NCBI GenBank assembly: GCA_012103575.1
Contig: WLWN01000001.1
Span: forward strand, 2,112,538 to 2,176,537
DNA: 64,000 nucleotides
DNA from: Kiritimatiellia bacterium
Lineage (GTDB): Bacteria; Verrucomicrobiota; Kiritimatiellia; WLWN01
Direction of reading: 5' to 3'
Part shown: piece after piece, positions 30,899-42,400 of the stretch
Layout: every line of letters begins with the position of its first letter
Numbering within the stretch: the first letter of the stretch is position 1
Position numbers and translations under genes: made by a program
Notes under the pieces: generated by a model
The model's input: the letters and a program-made list of their open reading frames with translations, nothing else
Told to the model about the DNA's origin: nothing
The model's database searches: none

Positions 30899-32452
30899 CC
30901 TGAATCCGTCAGCTATCGCTTCGGAAGGCGTTTTGGGGCTCAAAAGTTGAAAACTTTTTCCTTGAGATGCTCGCTTTTGGGTGGATTGGGACCGGCAAGT
31001 ATCACCCTGATGAATTTTTTGAGCGTACAGGTCAGATTCACTCTGATTTGACCATTTTGGGGCGTAGGCCTCCTTGGGCAGTCGCCTTAGAGTATTGTTA
31101 AAGGTGCACGGAGGGCTATGCGAAGGAATGGGCAATATCTTGTATCACTTCAGACCAGCGACAACGCTTGCCAAAGTGAAGTTCAATTCGTCCGGCGTGG
31201 CGGACCAATCGAACCGCGCAATAGGTTGAAGGCCACCATGGCGCATAACAGAATAATCTTATTGGCACAGAGTCTCCCCGAAGGCAATCGCTCAACATCA
31301 AGATCGCTTTTGAGTTCACTGTGGTACTGCTCGCTGGGGCCATGTCCATGATAGAGATCTAGCACGGTCTTGGCACGACAAGAGAGGTTCGTCCACCAGG
31401 TGTTCACCTCAAGTTTAGGAACCAGAAGTTTCTGACCATCGATATCGATGGTGCGTTCAATCACTTCGAAGGCCACCGGAACACAAGGGCGGTTTTGGTC
31501 ACTACCGGGATGGAAATGATCGAAAAAGCCTGTGTAAACGTTCTTGCCTTCACGACTGTCTTGTTTGTCTCCAACTCGGCGTGCAAGGGCCAGCATTTGT
31601 TCAGGACATTCGCGGCGAGGATTTCGCTTTACGATAAAATAATGATCCCCAAAAGCGTCGAAGTTATCGGCCGCAGCGTTGCCACTATCAAGCCGAAGCA
31701 AACATTTTCCACCCAGGCCCAGAGTTTGGAGCGTTTCAACGCTGCGGGCAATAAACGCGGTCGTTCCCGACTGACAATGTTGTTTACCGGGTCGAAGTTC
31801 GCACTCAAGCATGTGGCCTTGAGTGCCCACATAGGCAAATATCGGGGCGTAACCATCATGGCCCTTCTAGGTGTAGGAAACGCCTTCTTTCGAAGAGCCT
31901 GAGTGACCTAAAGGGCTCACATCGATATCGACGGGAACAAGATCAAGCCCTTCAACATCTACCTAGCCAAAGGGGCCCGAGGAAAGAAGTTCGGTGTTGA
32001 GTTTGCGTAGCCCCACATGGGTTCTGGCTGGGGGCAGGTCGTCGAAACGACGTCGGAACACCGGCTCAGAGGCTACCTTTTTAACTCCCCTTTTTAAGTC
32101 CAAAGGCATTCATAAAAATCTCATCACCCCGGTACAGGTCGATATCATTGAAATCGGTTCGACCGTTGCAAAGTAAGCCGATCTGGGTAAGGAGGATCTC
32201 CCGATCAGAGATCGCATCGGAGCGGCGTGGTTGAAAATTGGAGGGAAGAATCCGTTGAGCATGATCCTCAAGCAGCAGGCCGCAAAGATGATTTCCGCTT
32301 GTGCTGTTGAGTTCGCCCTTGCCAGTCTTTATTTTATATTGTTTCATATACACACCTGTTGGGGTGGGGTTGTTTGTTTGAATACGGGTATGCTCCCCGC
32401 TTTAGCCCAACAGGTAATGAAAAATCGTCAGATTTTATCTGACGGATTCAGG
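30899..32452 (-). mobile_element. IS1380-like element, copy 3 (1554 bp) with TTGAA duplication
   Basis: The ends are CCTGAATCCGTCAGCTATCG and CTGACGGATTCAGG, flanked on both sides by TTGAA. This 5-bp target duplication fixes the element boundaries. Removing the element plus one TTGAA rejoins the beta-helix coding frame without loss. Of the three copies this is the only one with clean flanks, so it is probably the youngest insertion. It has the same 104-bp deletion as copy 2. Confidence 0.94.
31116..32353 (-). pseudogene. IS1380-family transposase relic (copy 3)
   Basis: Contains the shared 13-bp insertion that ends the first frame at FGLKKGS, the two shared TAG codons (complement of 31963-31965 and 31867-31869) and the 104-bp deletion shared with copy 2. 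The central 215-residue frame is open. Because this copy has intact target duplications, it moved recently although its own transposase frame is broken. Confidence 0.8.
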
Positions 32453-33602
32453 TTGAAGTAATATTCCGTCACTTTGATCGATATTTACTCCATATCCTCC
32501 TGAATCGGCTATGGTCATAGCTCTAACTCCGGCGTTTGTTACGCCCACAATATCGAATCTGCCTGTGGAGATGGTTAGATCTGTTCCTGCCCCTTGGACA
32601 TATACACCATTATATAAGATGTTGTTTTCCGTATAGTTTCCCGCCGCAACAATGACCTGCCCAACACTATTGCTCGACACCAAATCAATGCCCTTTTGGA
32701 TCGTCGCAACAGGGAAGGTTATACTTCCGTCGTTTGTATTATTTCCATTGAGCCCATCGACATAGACAACAGAAAGGGATCCGGTTCCTGTATTGGCTAT
32801 ACACGGATCACTGCCCAACAGCATCTCCATCAGATTGGCAATAGCATCACCATCGGGATTTCCGTCGGCATCACTCAGTTGCGGATTCAGACAGGCATGC
32901 TGAACTTCGTACCCGTCCTCCATTCCGTCGGCATCTGAATCGACAAGAGTTATATCCAAACCGATAAGGCTTTCTTGTAGGTTATCCAAACCGTTACCAT
33001 CAAGATCATTGGTTGCGTCAGTGGGGTCTAGAGGGTTTAGAAAGAAATGTGAATGCTCAAGCAGATCATGGATGCCATCCCCATCGATATCGTTAGGAGT
33101 CTGAATGTCCACCTTGTTGACTCGATAAAAGAAAGCTTTTTGTGTGGTGAGTGAAATGGGGTCAACCCATGTTTGTTGTTGGTTATATCCTGATTCAACA
33201 TCCAACGCGTCCCACGTATCGGTCAAGGATTCAGTGCCCCAGATTTGAAAATAGAAGGTGTTGGTTCCATCATAGATAAGTTTGAATCCTGAAGGATCTG
33301 GTTCAGCATCAATATGATTCAGCATCAATATGAAAGCTGTCAGCGACAACATGAAAAATCCATGCTGTTATGACAAGAACCAATAAAAGGGTCAATGCGT
33401 GAGCTTTACGTCTCATACGATTAAATACCTTATCAGACACAGGCTGATATACGATACAGACTACGGCTATCGGGATATAAAGGCTTATACGAAGCAAATC
33501 CCGACAACCGTCTGGAAGTATCGATGACGATCAAAAATTTGTCAATCTATTATTTTTCGGCCTATTACCTTCAACCGCAGAACACACTGAAGTACACAGA
33601 TA

Positions 33603-33765
33603 CCTGGATCCGTCAGTTAAACGTGGTATTTCTGTGCGAATGCTTTGGAGGCAAAAGGTTGCAAAAAAACGCAGGCGCACCCGCTGGGTGCGTCGAGGCT
33701 TTTTTGTAATTCCTTTTGGCCCAAATGGTTCGTGCAGAAAACCGCGTTTAACTGACGGATCCAGG
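33603..33765. repeat. Foldback MITE copy C (163 bp, best preserved)
   Basis: It begins CCTGGATCCGTCAGTTAAAC, ends with the inverted form and is flanked by AGATA on both sides. The two ~80-bp arms are complementary for nearly their whole length with scattered mismatches. The centre reads AAAAAAACGCAGGCGCACCC-GCT-GGGTGCGTCGAGGCTTTTTT, a GC-rich hairpin bordered by A-run and T-run, like a bidirectional terminator. It lies between the beta-helix gene start and the end of the DEAD-box helicase gene. Confidence 0.93.
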
Positions 33766-33842
33766 AGATAAAAAGACTAAAAAGAAGGAGCAAAATTTAG
33801 TGAAAAACATTTAACGCAGCTCGTTCTTAAGTGTTAGGCGTT

Positions 33843-35432
33843 TTACCCCTTTCTCTTCGCATGAGTAATCAGCGGCTTCTGGTCTTTTTCTTTAAAGCTG
33901 ACAACGATTTCCTCTGCTTTATGAAAAGGGACCGTTATAAAAGAGAACTTGTCCATTACCTGTATATCTCTAATCAGTTTGGGCTTTACCGAGACTTTGC
34001 TCAGAATAAGCTCAACAAGTTTTCTGGGATTCATATTATTTCTTTTTCCGAGCGCAACAAAAAGCCTTGCCTTCCCTTGTTGATCAAGTTGCTTCCCCTT
34101 CGGAGAAGCCTCTCTTATTTCACCATAGGCATCAGGGTTGAGTTCCTCTTCGAAGCAATAGTTAAGTATAGCAGCTACTATTTCTGTGGGATGATTGTCC
34201 GCAAGCAAGTTCTTAGCCCAGTTTATATAATCCGTATCAATCGTATCTTGAAGAATAGTCGTCAGATCATCATATACCTTTTTCTTTTTGGCTTGGATGA
34301 TATCTTCTACGGTTGGTATTTTTGATCTTTTTATATCCGTTTTTGCAATCCTCTGTATGAACATGAGTCGCTTATATTCGCTAGGTGTAATAAATGTAAT
34401 CGCGGTGCCCTCGTTCCCCGCCCTTCCTGTACGACCGATTCGATGAACATACGACTCGGGATCTTGAGGGAGTGAATAGTTTATAACGTGGGTCAGGTTA
34501 TTCACATCAATGCCTCGTGCAGCAACATCTGTTGCGACTAGAATATTGACTCTTTGTTTCTTAAACTTTTGTAACGTTTTTTCTCTTTGCGCTTGTGAAA
34601 GATCTCCATGAATCGCTTCTGCGTCATATCCTCTATCGATCAAATGAGTGGCAACAGAATCGACATCACTCTTTGTTCTGCAGAAAACCAACCCATAAAA
34701 GTTATCTTCAATGTCAATAATCCTAGATAGTGACTCAAATTTGTCGGAAGCTTTTACCTCAAAGTATATCTGCTCGGTCAGATTCGCTACCAGTTGTTCT
34801 TTCTTAACGGCCAGCAGCTCATAGCCGTCCATGTATTTGTGAGCCAGGTCCTTTATTTTCGCTGGCATGGTTGCAGAAAACAGCAACGTTCTTTTATGAG
34901 GATTTGTATGCTGCATTATTTCTTCCATATCCTCTATGAAACCCATATTTAGCATTTCATCGGCCTCATCAAGAATCAGATGCTCAATGTGGCCAAGCTT
35001 GAGCGTTTTTCTGTTAAGATGATCAATGACTCTGCCCGGGGTCCCAACAACAATATGTACCCCTTTTTTCAATCTGCGCAACTGCTGATCAATAGATTGC
35101 CCCCCATATATGGGCACTATTTTGGTATCTTTCTTTCCTTTGAGTGAATTAGTTTCTTCTGATACCTGAATGGCGAGCTCTCGTGTAGGAACCAAAATCA
35201 GTGCTTGAACGGTTTGGGCATCTGTGTTGACCATGTCTATCAGAGGCAGGCCAAATGCAGCAGTTTTACCTGTACCTGTTTGCGCTTGCGCGATGATGTT
35301 CGTATCATTTCTTAACAGTACGGGAATCGTCATCGCCTGAATCGAAGTGGGTTCTTCAAACCCTTTTTTATGAATGGCGTCCAGTACGTGTGCTGAAAGT
35401 CCAAGGGTTTTAAACGTCTTTTTGTTTTCCAT
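33843..35432 (-). CDS. DEAD-box RNA helicase (CsdA/DeaD-like)
   Basis: A protein of about 529 residues. Helicase motifs in order are the Q motif (PTSIQAMTIP), I (AQTGTGKTAAFG), Ia (PTRELAIQ), II (LDEADEML), III (SATMP), V (ATDVAARGIDV) and VI (HRIGRTGRAGNEG). The C-terminal part (LFVALGKRNNMNP through KFSFITVPFHKAEE) fits the DbpA-type RNA-binding domain. Such enzymes remodel rRNA or mRNA, often in the cold. The ATG at 35432 (MENKKTFKTLGLS) is preferred over a TTG seven codons upstream because an A/G-rich stretch AAAAAGAAAT precedes it. It is a monocistronic-looking gene. Confidence 0.93.
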   Translation of the reverse strand: MENKKTFKTLGLSAHVLDAIHKKGFEEPTSIQAMTIPVLLRNDTNIIAQAQTGTGKTAAFGLPLIDMVNTDAQTVQALILVPTRELAIQVSEETNSLKGKKDTKIVPIYGGQSIDQQLRRLKKGVHIVVGTPGRVIDHLNRKTLKLGHIEHLILDEADEMLNMGFIEDMEEIMQHTNPHKRTLLFSATMPAKIKDLAHKYMDGYELLAVKKEQLVANLTEQIYFEVKASDKFESLSRIIDIEDNFYGLVFCRTKSDVDSVATHLIDRGYDAEAIHGDLSQAQREKTLQKFKKQRVNILVATDVAARGIDVNNLTHVINYSLPQDPESYVHRIGRTGRAGNEGTAITFITPSEYKRLMFIQRIAKTDIKRSKIPTVEDIIQAKKKKVYDDLTTILQDTIDTDYINWAKNLLADNHPTEIVAAILNYCFEEELNPDAYGEIREASPKGKQLDQQGKARLFVALGKRNNMNPRKLVELILSKVSVKPKLIRDIQVMDKFSFITVPFHKAEEIVVSFKEKDQKPLITHAKRKG

Positions 35433-35559
35433 ATATTTCTTTTTATCTCTCAACTTAGGTGTGTGTCTTTATTCATGGGTTCAGTAAAACGAAAGGAACA
35501 TATACTATTATCTACAAAACACCACAAAAAGATCACGAAGCCATTGGAGTCTCGAGTAT

Positions 35560-35916
35560 TTAATGGATATCTGACCAAACCGCATATTCGTTTCCATTCG
35601 GGTCACTAAAGTGAAAACGATGGCCCCCTGGAAATAGAAAGATGGGCTTTATAATTGAACCGCCTTCGTTCTCAATCTTTGATTGGGTGTTTTCTAGTTC
35701 TTTACTATAGAAAATGATAAGAGCACTGCCATGGCTTGTCGAGACCGTCAAATCGGATTTGAAAAAGCCGCCGTCGATACCTTCATTCGAGAACGCTGTA
35801 TATTCAGGACCATAATCTAAAAAAGACCAACCGAAGACTGCGGTGAAAAATGCTTTAGTCGCCTCTATATTTTTTGCAGGAAATTCAACGTAATTTATTT
35901 TTTCGTGCTTATTCAT
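35560..35916 (-). CDS. VOC-superfamily (glyoxalase/bleomycin-resistance-like) protein
   Basis: A 118-residue single-domain protein. YVEFPAKNIEATKAFFTAVF, then GWSFLDYGPEYTAFS and DPNGNEYAVWSD, form the beta-alpha-beta-beta-beta modules of the vicinal-oxygen-chelate fold. The metal-ligand positions typical of glyoxalase I are not all obvious, so a specific enzymatic activity cannot be assigned. It stands alone between the helicase gene and a palindromic repeat. Confidence 0.85.
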   Translation of the reverse strand: MNKHEKINYVEFPAKNIEATKAFFTAVFGWSFLDYGPEYTAFSNEGIDGGFFKSDLTVSTSHGSALIIFYSKELENTQSKIENEGGSIIKPIFLFPGGHRFHFSDPNGNEYAVWSDIH

Positions 35917-35941
35917 TTCATGAATCCCCTGTCTTTTTTTA

Positions 35942-36027
35942 ATGTGGGAGGCGCTTCCATGCAGCGACTTTTAGGGGCTTTGGCGTGCTCCGTCGCAGAG
36001 TCGCGGCATGGAAGCCCCTCCCCCATT
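35942..36027. repeat. Long imperfect palindrome (REP-like)
   Basis: The left arm GGGAGGCGCTTCCATGCAGC pairs with the right arm GCGGCATGGAAGCCCCTCCC around a centre rich in GGGGCTTTGG and CTCCGTCGCAGAG. The hairpin arms are about 30 nt each. It lies between the typA 3' end and the VOC gene start. GGAGG(C/G)GCTTCCA-type repeats like this look dispersed rather than gene-specific; only one copy occurs in the window. Confidence 0.65.
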
Positions 36028-36110
36028 TGCTCCTATGTAATACAATTCCACGGTTGAGGGAAAAGAGGCTGTTTCTGCAGACTTCCGCGCTTGGCAAACA
36101 TACCGGTCAT

Positions 36111-37910
36111 TTACCCTCTCGCTCGTTTACGTAACGTTGCATTTAAAATCTTCTTTCTGAGCCTTAAATGCTGGGGGGTGGCTTCGACATATTCATCTGG
36201 CGCAATAAATTCGATCGCTTTCTCAAGGCCTAATTTAATCGGTGGTTCCAAAAGAATGGCTTTATCGGAACCCGAAGCTCGAACATTGGTTAGTTGCTTT
36301 GTTCGTGTAGGATTTACGGGCAAATCACCAGGCCGCGCATTTTCTCCAATAATCATTCCCTCGTAAACCTCTTCTTGTGGACCGATAAACAGCTTCCCCC
36401 TTTCTTGAACCGTGTCCAGAGCATAAGCCGTGGATACGCCCTGATCCGTAGCGACAAGCGCTCCTGTGACACGAGATTTAATCTCACCGGCAAGGGAGCC
36501 GTATTCTTTAAACATGTGGCTTAATAGGGCTTCGCCTTGACTCATATTGGCAAGATAACTTTCCAACCCGATCAATCCACGCGTGGGAATATCCCCTTCA
36601 AGTTTTACGCGATCCCCGATATGTTCCATCTGCGTAATGTTAGCCTTGCGACTTGCGAGATTCTGTAAAAGATCCCCTAAACACGTCTGAGGAAGTTCAA
36701 GCCAAAAGGTTTCAAAAGGCTCTTTCTTTTTTCCGTCAATTTCCCGATAAATGACTTCTGGCCGCGAAACCAAAAGTTCATAACCTTCTCGACGCATCAT
36801 CTCGACCAATACGGCAATTTGTAATTCGCCACGAGCGCTAACGGTGAAGAAATTACCTGTTTGAGCATCAGAAAATTCGAGCGAGATATTGGTTCGTGTT
36901 TCTTTCACTAACCGCTCACGGATCTGACGGGCGGTAAGATAACTCCCATCGCGCCCTGCTAACGGGCCGTCATTAACACCAAATTGCATCTGAATCGTGG
37001 GGGGATCAATCTCGACAAAAGGAATGGGTTCACGTTCTTCACTGTCACACAGTGTTTCTCCAATGAAAACCTTGTCAAACCCGGCAACACCTACAATATC
37101 ACCCGCTACACAGCTCATAGACTCGGCCGTACCCATGCCTTGAAATGTAAACAGTTTGGTAACCTTTGCACGCTCTCTTTGACCCTCTTTGTGGATACAA
37201 ACAATCGAGTCACCTACAGAAACGGAACCGCTTATAATTTTACCAATCGCAATCCTCCCAATATAATCACTCCAATCAAGATTACTAATAAGAACTTCCA
37301 ACGGACCGTCTATGTTTACTTTCGGTCCAGGAATGTGTTCAAGGACACCATCTAGTAAAATTCCCATATCCGATTCAGGGTCGTCTAACTCTTTGCGGGC
37401 ATGACCCTCTTTCGCGCTTACATAAAAGAACGGGGCATGAAACTGCTCCTCACTCGCCCCCAGTTCCAGCAAAAGCTCTAACACATCATCGTGAACCTTA
37501 TGAGGATCTGCAAAGGGACGATCAAGTTTGTTAATAACAACCATTAAATGCAGATCGTGCTCAATGGCTTTTCGTAAAACAAATCGAGTTTGAGCCTGAG
37601 TGCCTTCAGCGGCATCGACAAGGAGTAGCACCCCATCGACCATTCTAAGTATACGTTCGACTTCCCCGCCAAAATCAGCATGCCCAGGCGTATCAACAAT
37701 GTTGATGGTATGATTGTTCCATTGGACAGATGCATTCTTGGATTTAATGGTAATTCCCTTTTCTTTTTCTAAATCCATCGAATCCATAGCGCGCTCTTCT
37801 GCGACTTGGTGCTCAAGAAAAACACCTGTATGTTGAAGCAGCCTATCGACCAACGTGGTTTTTCCGTGGTCGACATGTGCAATAATACCAATGTTTCTAA
37901 TTTTTTTCAT
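36111..37910 (-). CDS. typA: Ribosome-associated GTPase TypA/BipA
   Basis: A 599-residue translational GTPase. G1 is [20 protein letters not shown], the switch I region is [18 protein letters not shown]3 is [17 protein letters not shown]4 is VINKLDRP and G5 is YVSAKEG. EF-G-like domains II, III and V follow, with the TypA-specific C-terminal domain ending in [16 protein letters not shown]. BipA binds the 70S ribosome and helps 50S assembly, especially in the cold or under stress. AAGGA lies just before the ATG. No lesion is seen. Confidence 0.97.
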   Translation of the reverse strand: MKKIRNIGIIAHVDHGKTTLVDRLLQHTGVFLEHQVAEERAMDSMDLEKEKGITIKSKNASVQWNNHTINIVDTPGHADFGGEVERILRMVDGVLLLVDAAEGTQAQTRFVLRKAIEHDLHLMVVINKLDRPFADPHKVHDDVLELLLELGASEEQFHAPFFYVSAKEGHARKELDDPESDMGILLDGVLEHIPGPKVNIDGPLEVLISNLDWSDYIGRIAIGKIISGSVSVGDSIVCIHKEGQRERAKVTKLFTFQGMGTAESMSCVAGDIVGVAGFDKVFIGETLCDSEEREPIPFVEIDPPTIQMQFGVNDGPLAGRDGSYLTARQIRERLVKETRTNISLEFSDAQTGNFFTVSARGELQIAVLVEMMRREGYELLVSRPEVIYREIDGKKKEPFETFWLELPQTCLGDLLQNLASRKANITQMEHIGDRVKLEGDIPTRGLIGLESYLANMSQGEALLSHMFKEYGSLAGEIKSRVTGALVATDQGVSTAYALDTVQERGKLFIGPQEEVYEGMIIGENARPGDLPVNPTRTKQLTNVRASGSDKAILLEPPIKLGLEKAIEFIAPDEYVEATPQHLRLRKKILNATLRKRARG

Positions 37911-38270
37911 GGGTCCTTATCTCTGACAAAAACTGCAGACTTTAGATACTTCAACCGGCTAAAGCAATACATTCTTGTTGTAAGCGGTATTGTGCAAGGG
38001 GCGTACTAATTCACGTTTCGCATTTCTCTCATATTTTAAAAATTTTTTTAGAGGCAAAGGGCCAAAGACGCCAGGGGTTTTGATCTGGAGATGACCGCAT
38101 GAATACAAGTGCTCAGATTCATCTTGTGGGGCGTTTTATTTTACAATCCACCTAAGGACTTAGATTTCTTTCGTCTGGACCGGTTTGATTCTGCTGTTTA
38201 CTTTCCCAAACAATTTCTGTAAAGGTTGATCTTTTCTTCAGGAAGAACGTAGATCACTGTCAACGCACCC
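37911..38270. other. 360-bp divergent intergenic region between typA and carA
   Basis: No gene, RNA motif or clear terminator is seen. The region must hold the promoters of typA (minus) and carAB (plus). I found no credible PyrR site, attenuator hairpin or leader peptide for pyrimidine or arginine control. Confidence 0.5.
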
Positions 38271-39410
38271 ATGATAAAAGATACACCTGCTATGATTGCA
38301 CTCGAAGATGGAACCTGCTTCCATGGCCGCGCCTTTTCTGGACAAGGAGAGATAACAGGAGAGATTGTTTTCAACACGTCGATGACCGGATATCAAGAAA
38401 TTCTCACGGACCCCTCTCACCATGGCCAGGTTGTGACACTCACCTACCCACTCATTGGCAATTATGGGATCAATGAAGAAGATATGGAATCTTGGCGAGC
38501 ACATCCTACGGCGTTGGTCATTGGCGAATGCAGTCGTATTCCCAGTAATTGGCGATGTCAAAAATCTTTGCCGGATTATCTGGCAGAAAACAACATGTTA
38601 GGTATCGATCAAGTTGATACACGTGCCATCACGGTACATATACGCTCAAAGGGAGCGATGAAATGCGCCATATCCACAGAAGATCTCGACCCCGACAGTC
38701 TTGTTCGGAAAGCACAAGCTTCGCCTGGACTCGTCGGTTGGGATTTATCGACCCACGTATCTGCCACAGAAAGATACCGTTGGGAAAAGAAGGGCATAGA
38801 ACGTCAACAGGCAGAAACAAAAAAGAACAAAAAAGTGGCGGTTATTGATTGTGGAGTGAAATATAACCAACTACGCATTATGGCCTCTCTTGGTTTTGAT
38901 CTCGAAGTGTTTCCAAACCATTCCACGACTTCAGAAATTCTGTCGATAAGCCCTGACGGGATTTTTATTTCTAATGGACCCGGTGATCCAGAAGGCGTGC
39001 CCCATGTCGTACAGCTTGTAAAGGAGCTGATCGAAGAAGGGTACCCCACTTTTGGGATTTGTTTTGGTCATCAACTCATTGGCTTGGCTCTTGGGGGAAA
39101 GACGTACAAACTTAAATTTGGACATCGTGGAGCTAATCATCCCGTAAAAGATTTAAAGACAGGCCGAGTCAGTATTACGTCTCAAAACCACGGGTTTTGT
39201 GTCGACAAAGATTCTCTGGATCCAAAGCTCATAGAAACAACCCACATCCATCTTAATGATCAAACCTCAGAAGGATTACGCCACAAAAAACACCCTGTGT
39301 TTTCGGTCCAATATCATCCTGAAGCGGCCCCCGGACCGAACGATGCCACCTATCTTTTTCATGAATTTGAAACGTTAATGTCCTCCTCAATCCAACATCC
39401 CCCACCCTAA
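38271..39410 (+). CDS. carA: Carbamoyl-phosphate synthase small (glutaminase) subunit
   Basis: A 379-residue glutamine amidotransferase subunit. The N-terminal CarA domain has [13 protein letters not shown] and [16 protein letters not shown]. The class I GATase domain has the nucleophile Cys in [16 protein letters not shown] (most homologues have L for F after Cys) and the His-Glu pair in [11 protein letters not shown]. It supplies ammonia to CarB for pyrimidine and arginine synthesis. carB follows after 7 nt. The start [14 protein letters not shown] has no strong ribosome site; an ATG seven codons later (MIALEDG) is an alternative. Confidence 0.96.
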   Translation: MIKDTPAMIALEDGTCFHGRAFSGQGEITGEIVFNTSMTGYQEILTDPSHHGQVVTLTYPLIGNYGINEEDMESWRAHPTALVIGECSRIPSNWRCQKSLPDYLAENNMLGIDQVDTRAITVHIRSKGAMKCAISTEDLDPDSLVRKAQASPGLVGWDLSTHVSATERYRWEKKGIERQQAETKKNKKVAVIDCGVKYNQLRIMASLGFDLEVFPNHSTTSEILSISPDGIFISNGPGDPEGVPHVVQLVKELIEEGYPTFGICFGHQLIGLALGGKTYKLKFGHRGANHPVKDLKTGRVSITSQNHGFCVDKDSLDPKLIETTHIHLNDQTSEGLRHKKHPVFSVQYHPEAAPGPNDATYLFHEFETLMSSSIQHPPP

Positions 39411-39417
39411 ATCCGCA

Positions 39418-42400
39418 ATGAGTAAGCGTACAGACATACAGAAAATAATGCTCATTGGGTCTGGACCGATTGTCATTGGTCAAGCCTGCGAATTCGACTA
39501 TTCGGGCACCCAGGCATGCAAGGCTTTACGCGAAGAAGGCTACGAAGTAGTTCTCGTTAATAGTAACCCCGCCACGATTATGACAGACCCTGAAACAGCC
39601 GACCGTACGTATGTTGAACCTATTACGCACGAAACCGTTGAAAAGATCATAGCGAAAGAACGCCCTGACGCCCTTTTGCCCACACTAGGTGGACAAACAG
39701 CGCTCAATGCCGCTGTTGCTGCCGCTGAATCAGGGGTTCTAGACACCTATGAGGTCGAATTAATTGGCGCTCAATTAGATGTCATTAAACGTGCCGAAGA
39801 TCGCCAACAGTTTAAAGAAGCCATGACAGAAGTGGGGATCGAGTGCCTTAAAAGCATTCAAGTAAGCAGCTTAGAAGAGGCCCAAACGGCTGCCGATGAA
39901 ATAAAATTTCCGATCATTGTCCGGCCCAACTTTACATTGGGAGGAACCGGAGGTGGAACCGTTCATACGATGGACGAATTGTTACTCATTACCGAACGCG
40001 GACTCCAAGCCAGCATGACCCATGAAGTTCTCCTGGAAGAATCTGTTTGGGGCTGGAAGGAATTTGAATTAGAGGTCATGCGCGATCGCAACGATAACGT
40101 CGTTATTATTTGTTCCATTGAAAACTTGGATCCCATGGGTATTCATACAGGAGATAGCATAACGGTGGCACCGATCCAAACCCTGACGGACGTTGAATAC
40201 CAAAAAATGCGGGACTGGGCGATTAAGATTATGCGTGTTATCGGCGTAGAAACAGGGGGTTCTAATGTCCAGTTTGCCATGCATCCTCAAACAGGTCGTT
40301 TGATTGTAATTGAAATGAATCCACGTGTTTCAAGGAGCTCTGCACTGGCCAGTAAAGCAACAGGATTTCCCATTGCAAAGATTGCCGCAAAATTAGCGAT
40401 TGGATATACCCTCGACGAATTGCCCAATGATATTACAAAAGAAACCCCCGCGTGTTTTGAACCGACACTCGATTATTGTGTCGTAAAAATACCTCGTTTT
40501 GCCTTTGAAAAATTTCCTCAAGCGGATCCGTTATTAGGCATCAGCATGAAATCCGTCGGTGAAACCATGGCCATAGGACGCAACTTTAAAGAAGCGTTTC
40601 AGAAGGCGTTGCGGGGCCTTGAAATTGGTATTGATGGGCTCGGGTTAAAAGCCGAACAATGTGTCGACCCCAGCCGCGTAAAAGAAGAATTGGGCCAACC
40701 AAGCACAGAACGGATTTTTTATATTAAGTACGCGCTCAAACAAGGGATGTCTATCGAAGACGTTGCGGCATATACCCATATTGATCCCTGGTTTATTGAT
40801 AATATCGCTCAAATCAGTGAGATCGAGCATGAGATTCTCGAAGCGCCTGATCATCCCGCTCTGAAATACTCGTTATTGAAAAAGGCTAAAGACAACGGGT
40901 TTTCCGATTTGCAAATTTCGGCTCTTCACGGAAAACACCTTTCACACTATGACATACGTAAACAGAGACATGATGTGGGCATTCGTCCCTGTTATCGACT
41001 CGTGGATACCTGCGCAGGCGAATTTGAAGCCTATACCCCTTATTATTATTCCTGTTATCAAGGCATCCTTGATGAATTAAAGGTTTCGGAGAAAAAAAAG
41101 GTCATGGTCATTGGTAGTGGCCCCAACCGAATTGGACAGGGCATTGAATTTGACTATTGTTGTGTTCATACCGTCCTAGCCCTTAAAGAACTAGGGTATG
41201 AAACGATCATGGTGAACAGCAACCCTGAAACCGTGAGCACGGATTATGATACGGCGGACACCCTCTATTTTGAACCGCTCACCTTTGAAGATATTATGAA
41301 TATCTATGAACGCGAACAGCCCAAAGGCATCATTGTCCAAATGGGTGGACAAACCCCATTAAATTTAGCTAGCGCGCTGATCAAGGCAAAGGCCCATATT
41401 CTTGGCACTTCCCCTGAAAGCATTCATCGCGCTGAAGATCGTGAACAATGTCGACAATTATTAGATAAACTTGACCTTAAACAACCCTGCAGCAAAACCG
41501 GCACGAACATGAAAGAAATGATGGAAGCAGCTCACGAAATTGGGTTTCCGGTTATGATTCGACCTTCGTACGTCTTAGGCGGACGAGCCATGATGGTGGC
41601 CCATAATATAGAAGAAGCGAAACCTTTTATCCAAGCCGCCATGGAAGCAAATCCAGATTTTCCTGTTTTGATTGATCGCTATTTAGAAGGCGCGATCGAA
41701 ATCGATGTCGATTTGGTCTGTGATGGTAAAGACGTCTATGTTGGAGGTGTTATGCAACATGTAGAAGCCGCAGGAATCCATTCAGGCGATAGTGCGTGTG
41801 CAACGCCACCTTACTCACTCCCCCAGCATATTGTTGATTCCATTGAAGATGCATGTTCACGTATTGCTTTAGAACTAAACGTCCGTGGTTTAATGAATGT
41901 CCAAATTGCTGTCCAGGATAATGAATTTTATATTATCGAAATTAATCCAAGAGCATCACGAACCGTTCCCTTTATTAGCAAGGCAACAGGCATTCCTTTA
42001 GCCAAAGTTGCCGCGCGCGTTTCCGTAGGCCAAACACTAAAAGAAATCGGGCTGACAAAACCCAGAAAGACCCCCGAATGGCATGCGGTAAAGGAAGCGG
42101 TCTTTCCATTTAATCGATTTGCAGGCGTGGACCCTATCTTGGGCCCTGAAATGAAATCTACGGGTGAAGTCATGGGTCTTGATGCCTCTTTTGAGTTAGC
42201 CTATTGGAAGAGCCAAATCGCTGCGGGACAACTGTTACCTTCCACCGGGACAGCCTTCTTAAGCGCTAAAGATTGTGATAAATCTTGGATGGTAGAAATC
42301 GGGCATGAACTAGTCGAACTCGGATTTAACATCGCCGCCACAACCGGCACAGGCCAAGCATTGAAGGACGCGGGGCTCCTCAACGTTCAGATTCTCAAAA

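Larger units (their letters stand above)
26945..33416 (-). pseudogene. Giant secreted parallel beta-helix protein, broken at four places
   Basis: The real start is ATG at 33416 with a signal peptide (MRRKAHALTLLLVLVITAWI). A 16-bp tandem duplication near 33310-33345 (two copies of ATATTGATGCTGAA) shifts the frame before DPSGFKLIYDG. TSP3-like loops (DIDGDGIHDLLE) follow, then three large units that each combine a DSDGDGLPDFWE-type loop with VYVDG...FKTIQ and PbH1 beta-helix turns. An IS1380-like copy with TTGAA duplications splits unit 1; excising it restores SDGILLQ-DIRAEDHYNHN exactly. A 2-nt loss near 30400 breaks GEHVDL-HSVVWRN. IS30 copy 1 removes the C-terminus. Without the IS the gene would encode roughly 1630 residues. 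It was probably exported or surface-attached, as an adhesin or polysaccharide-active protein; no catalytic motif is visible. Confidence 0.88.

Noticed and set aside
26945..33416. CRISPR-like array from the repeated text in the beta-helix locus
   Set aside because: The repeats are 1188-bp coding units without short direct repeats or spacers, and no cas genes are present.
37911..38270. Pyrimidine- or arginine-responsive attenuator before carAB
   Set aside because: No hairpin with T-run, no leader peptide and no PyrR-like anti-antiterminator could be found.
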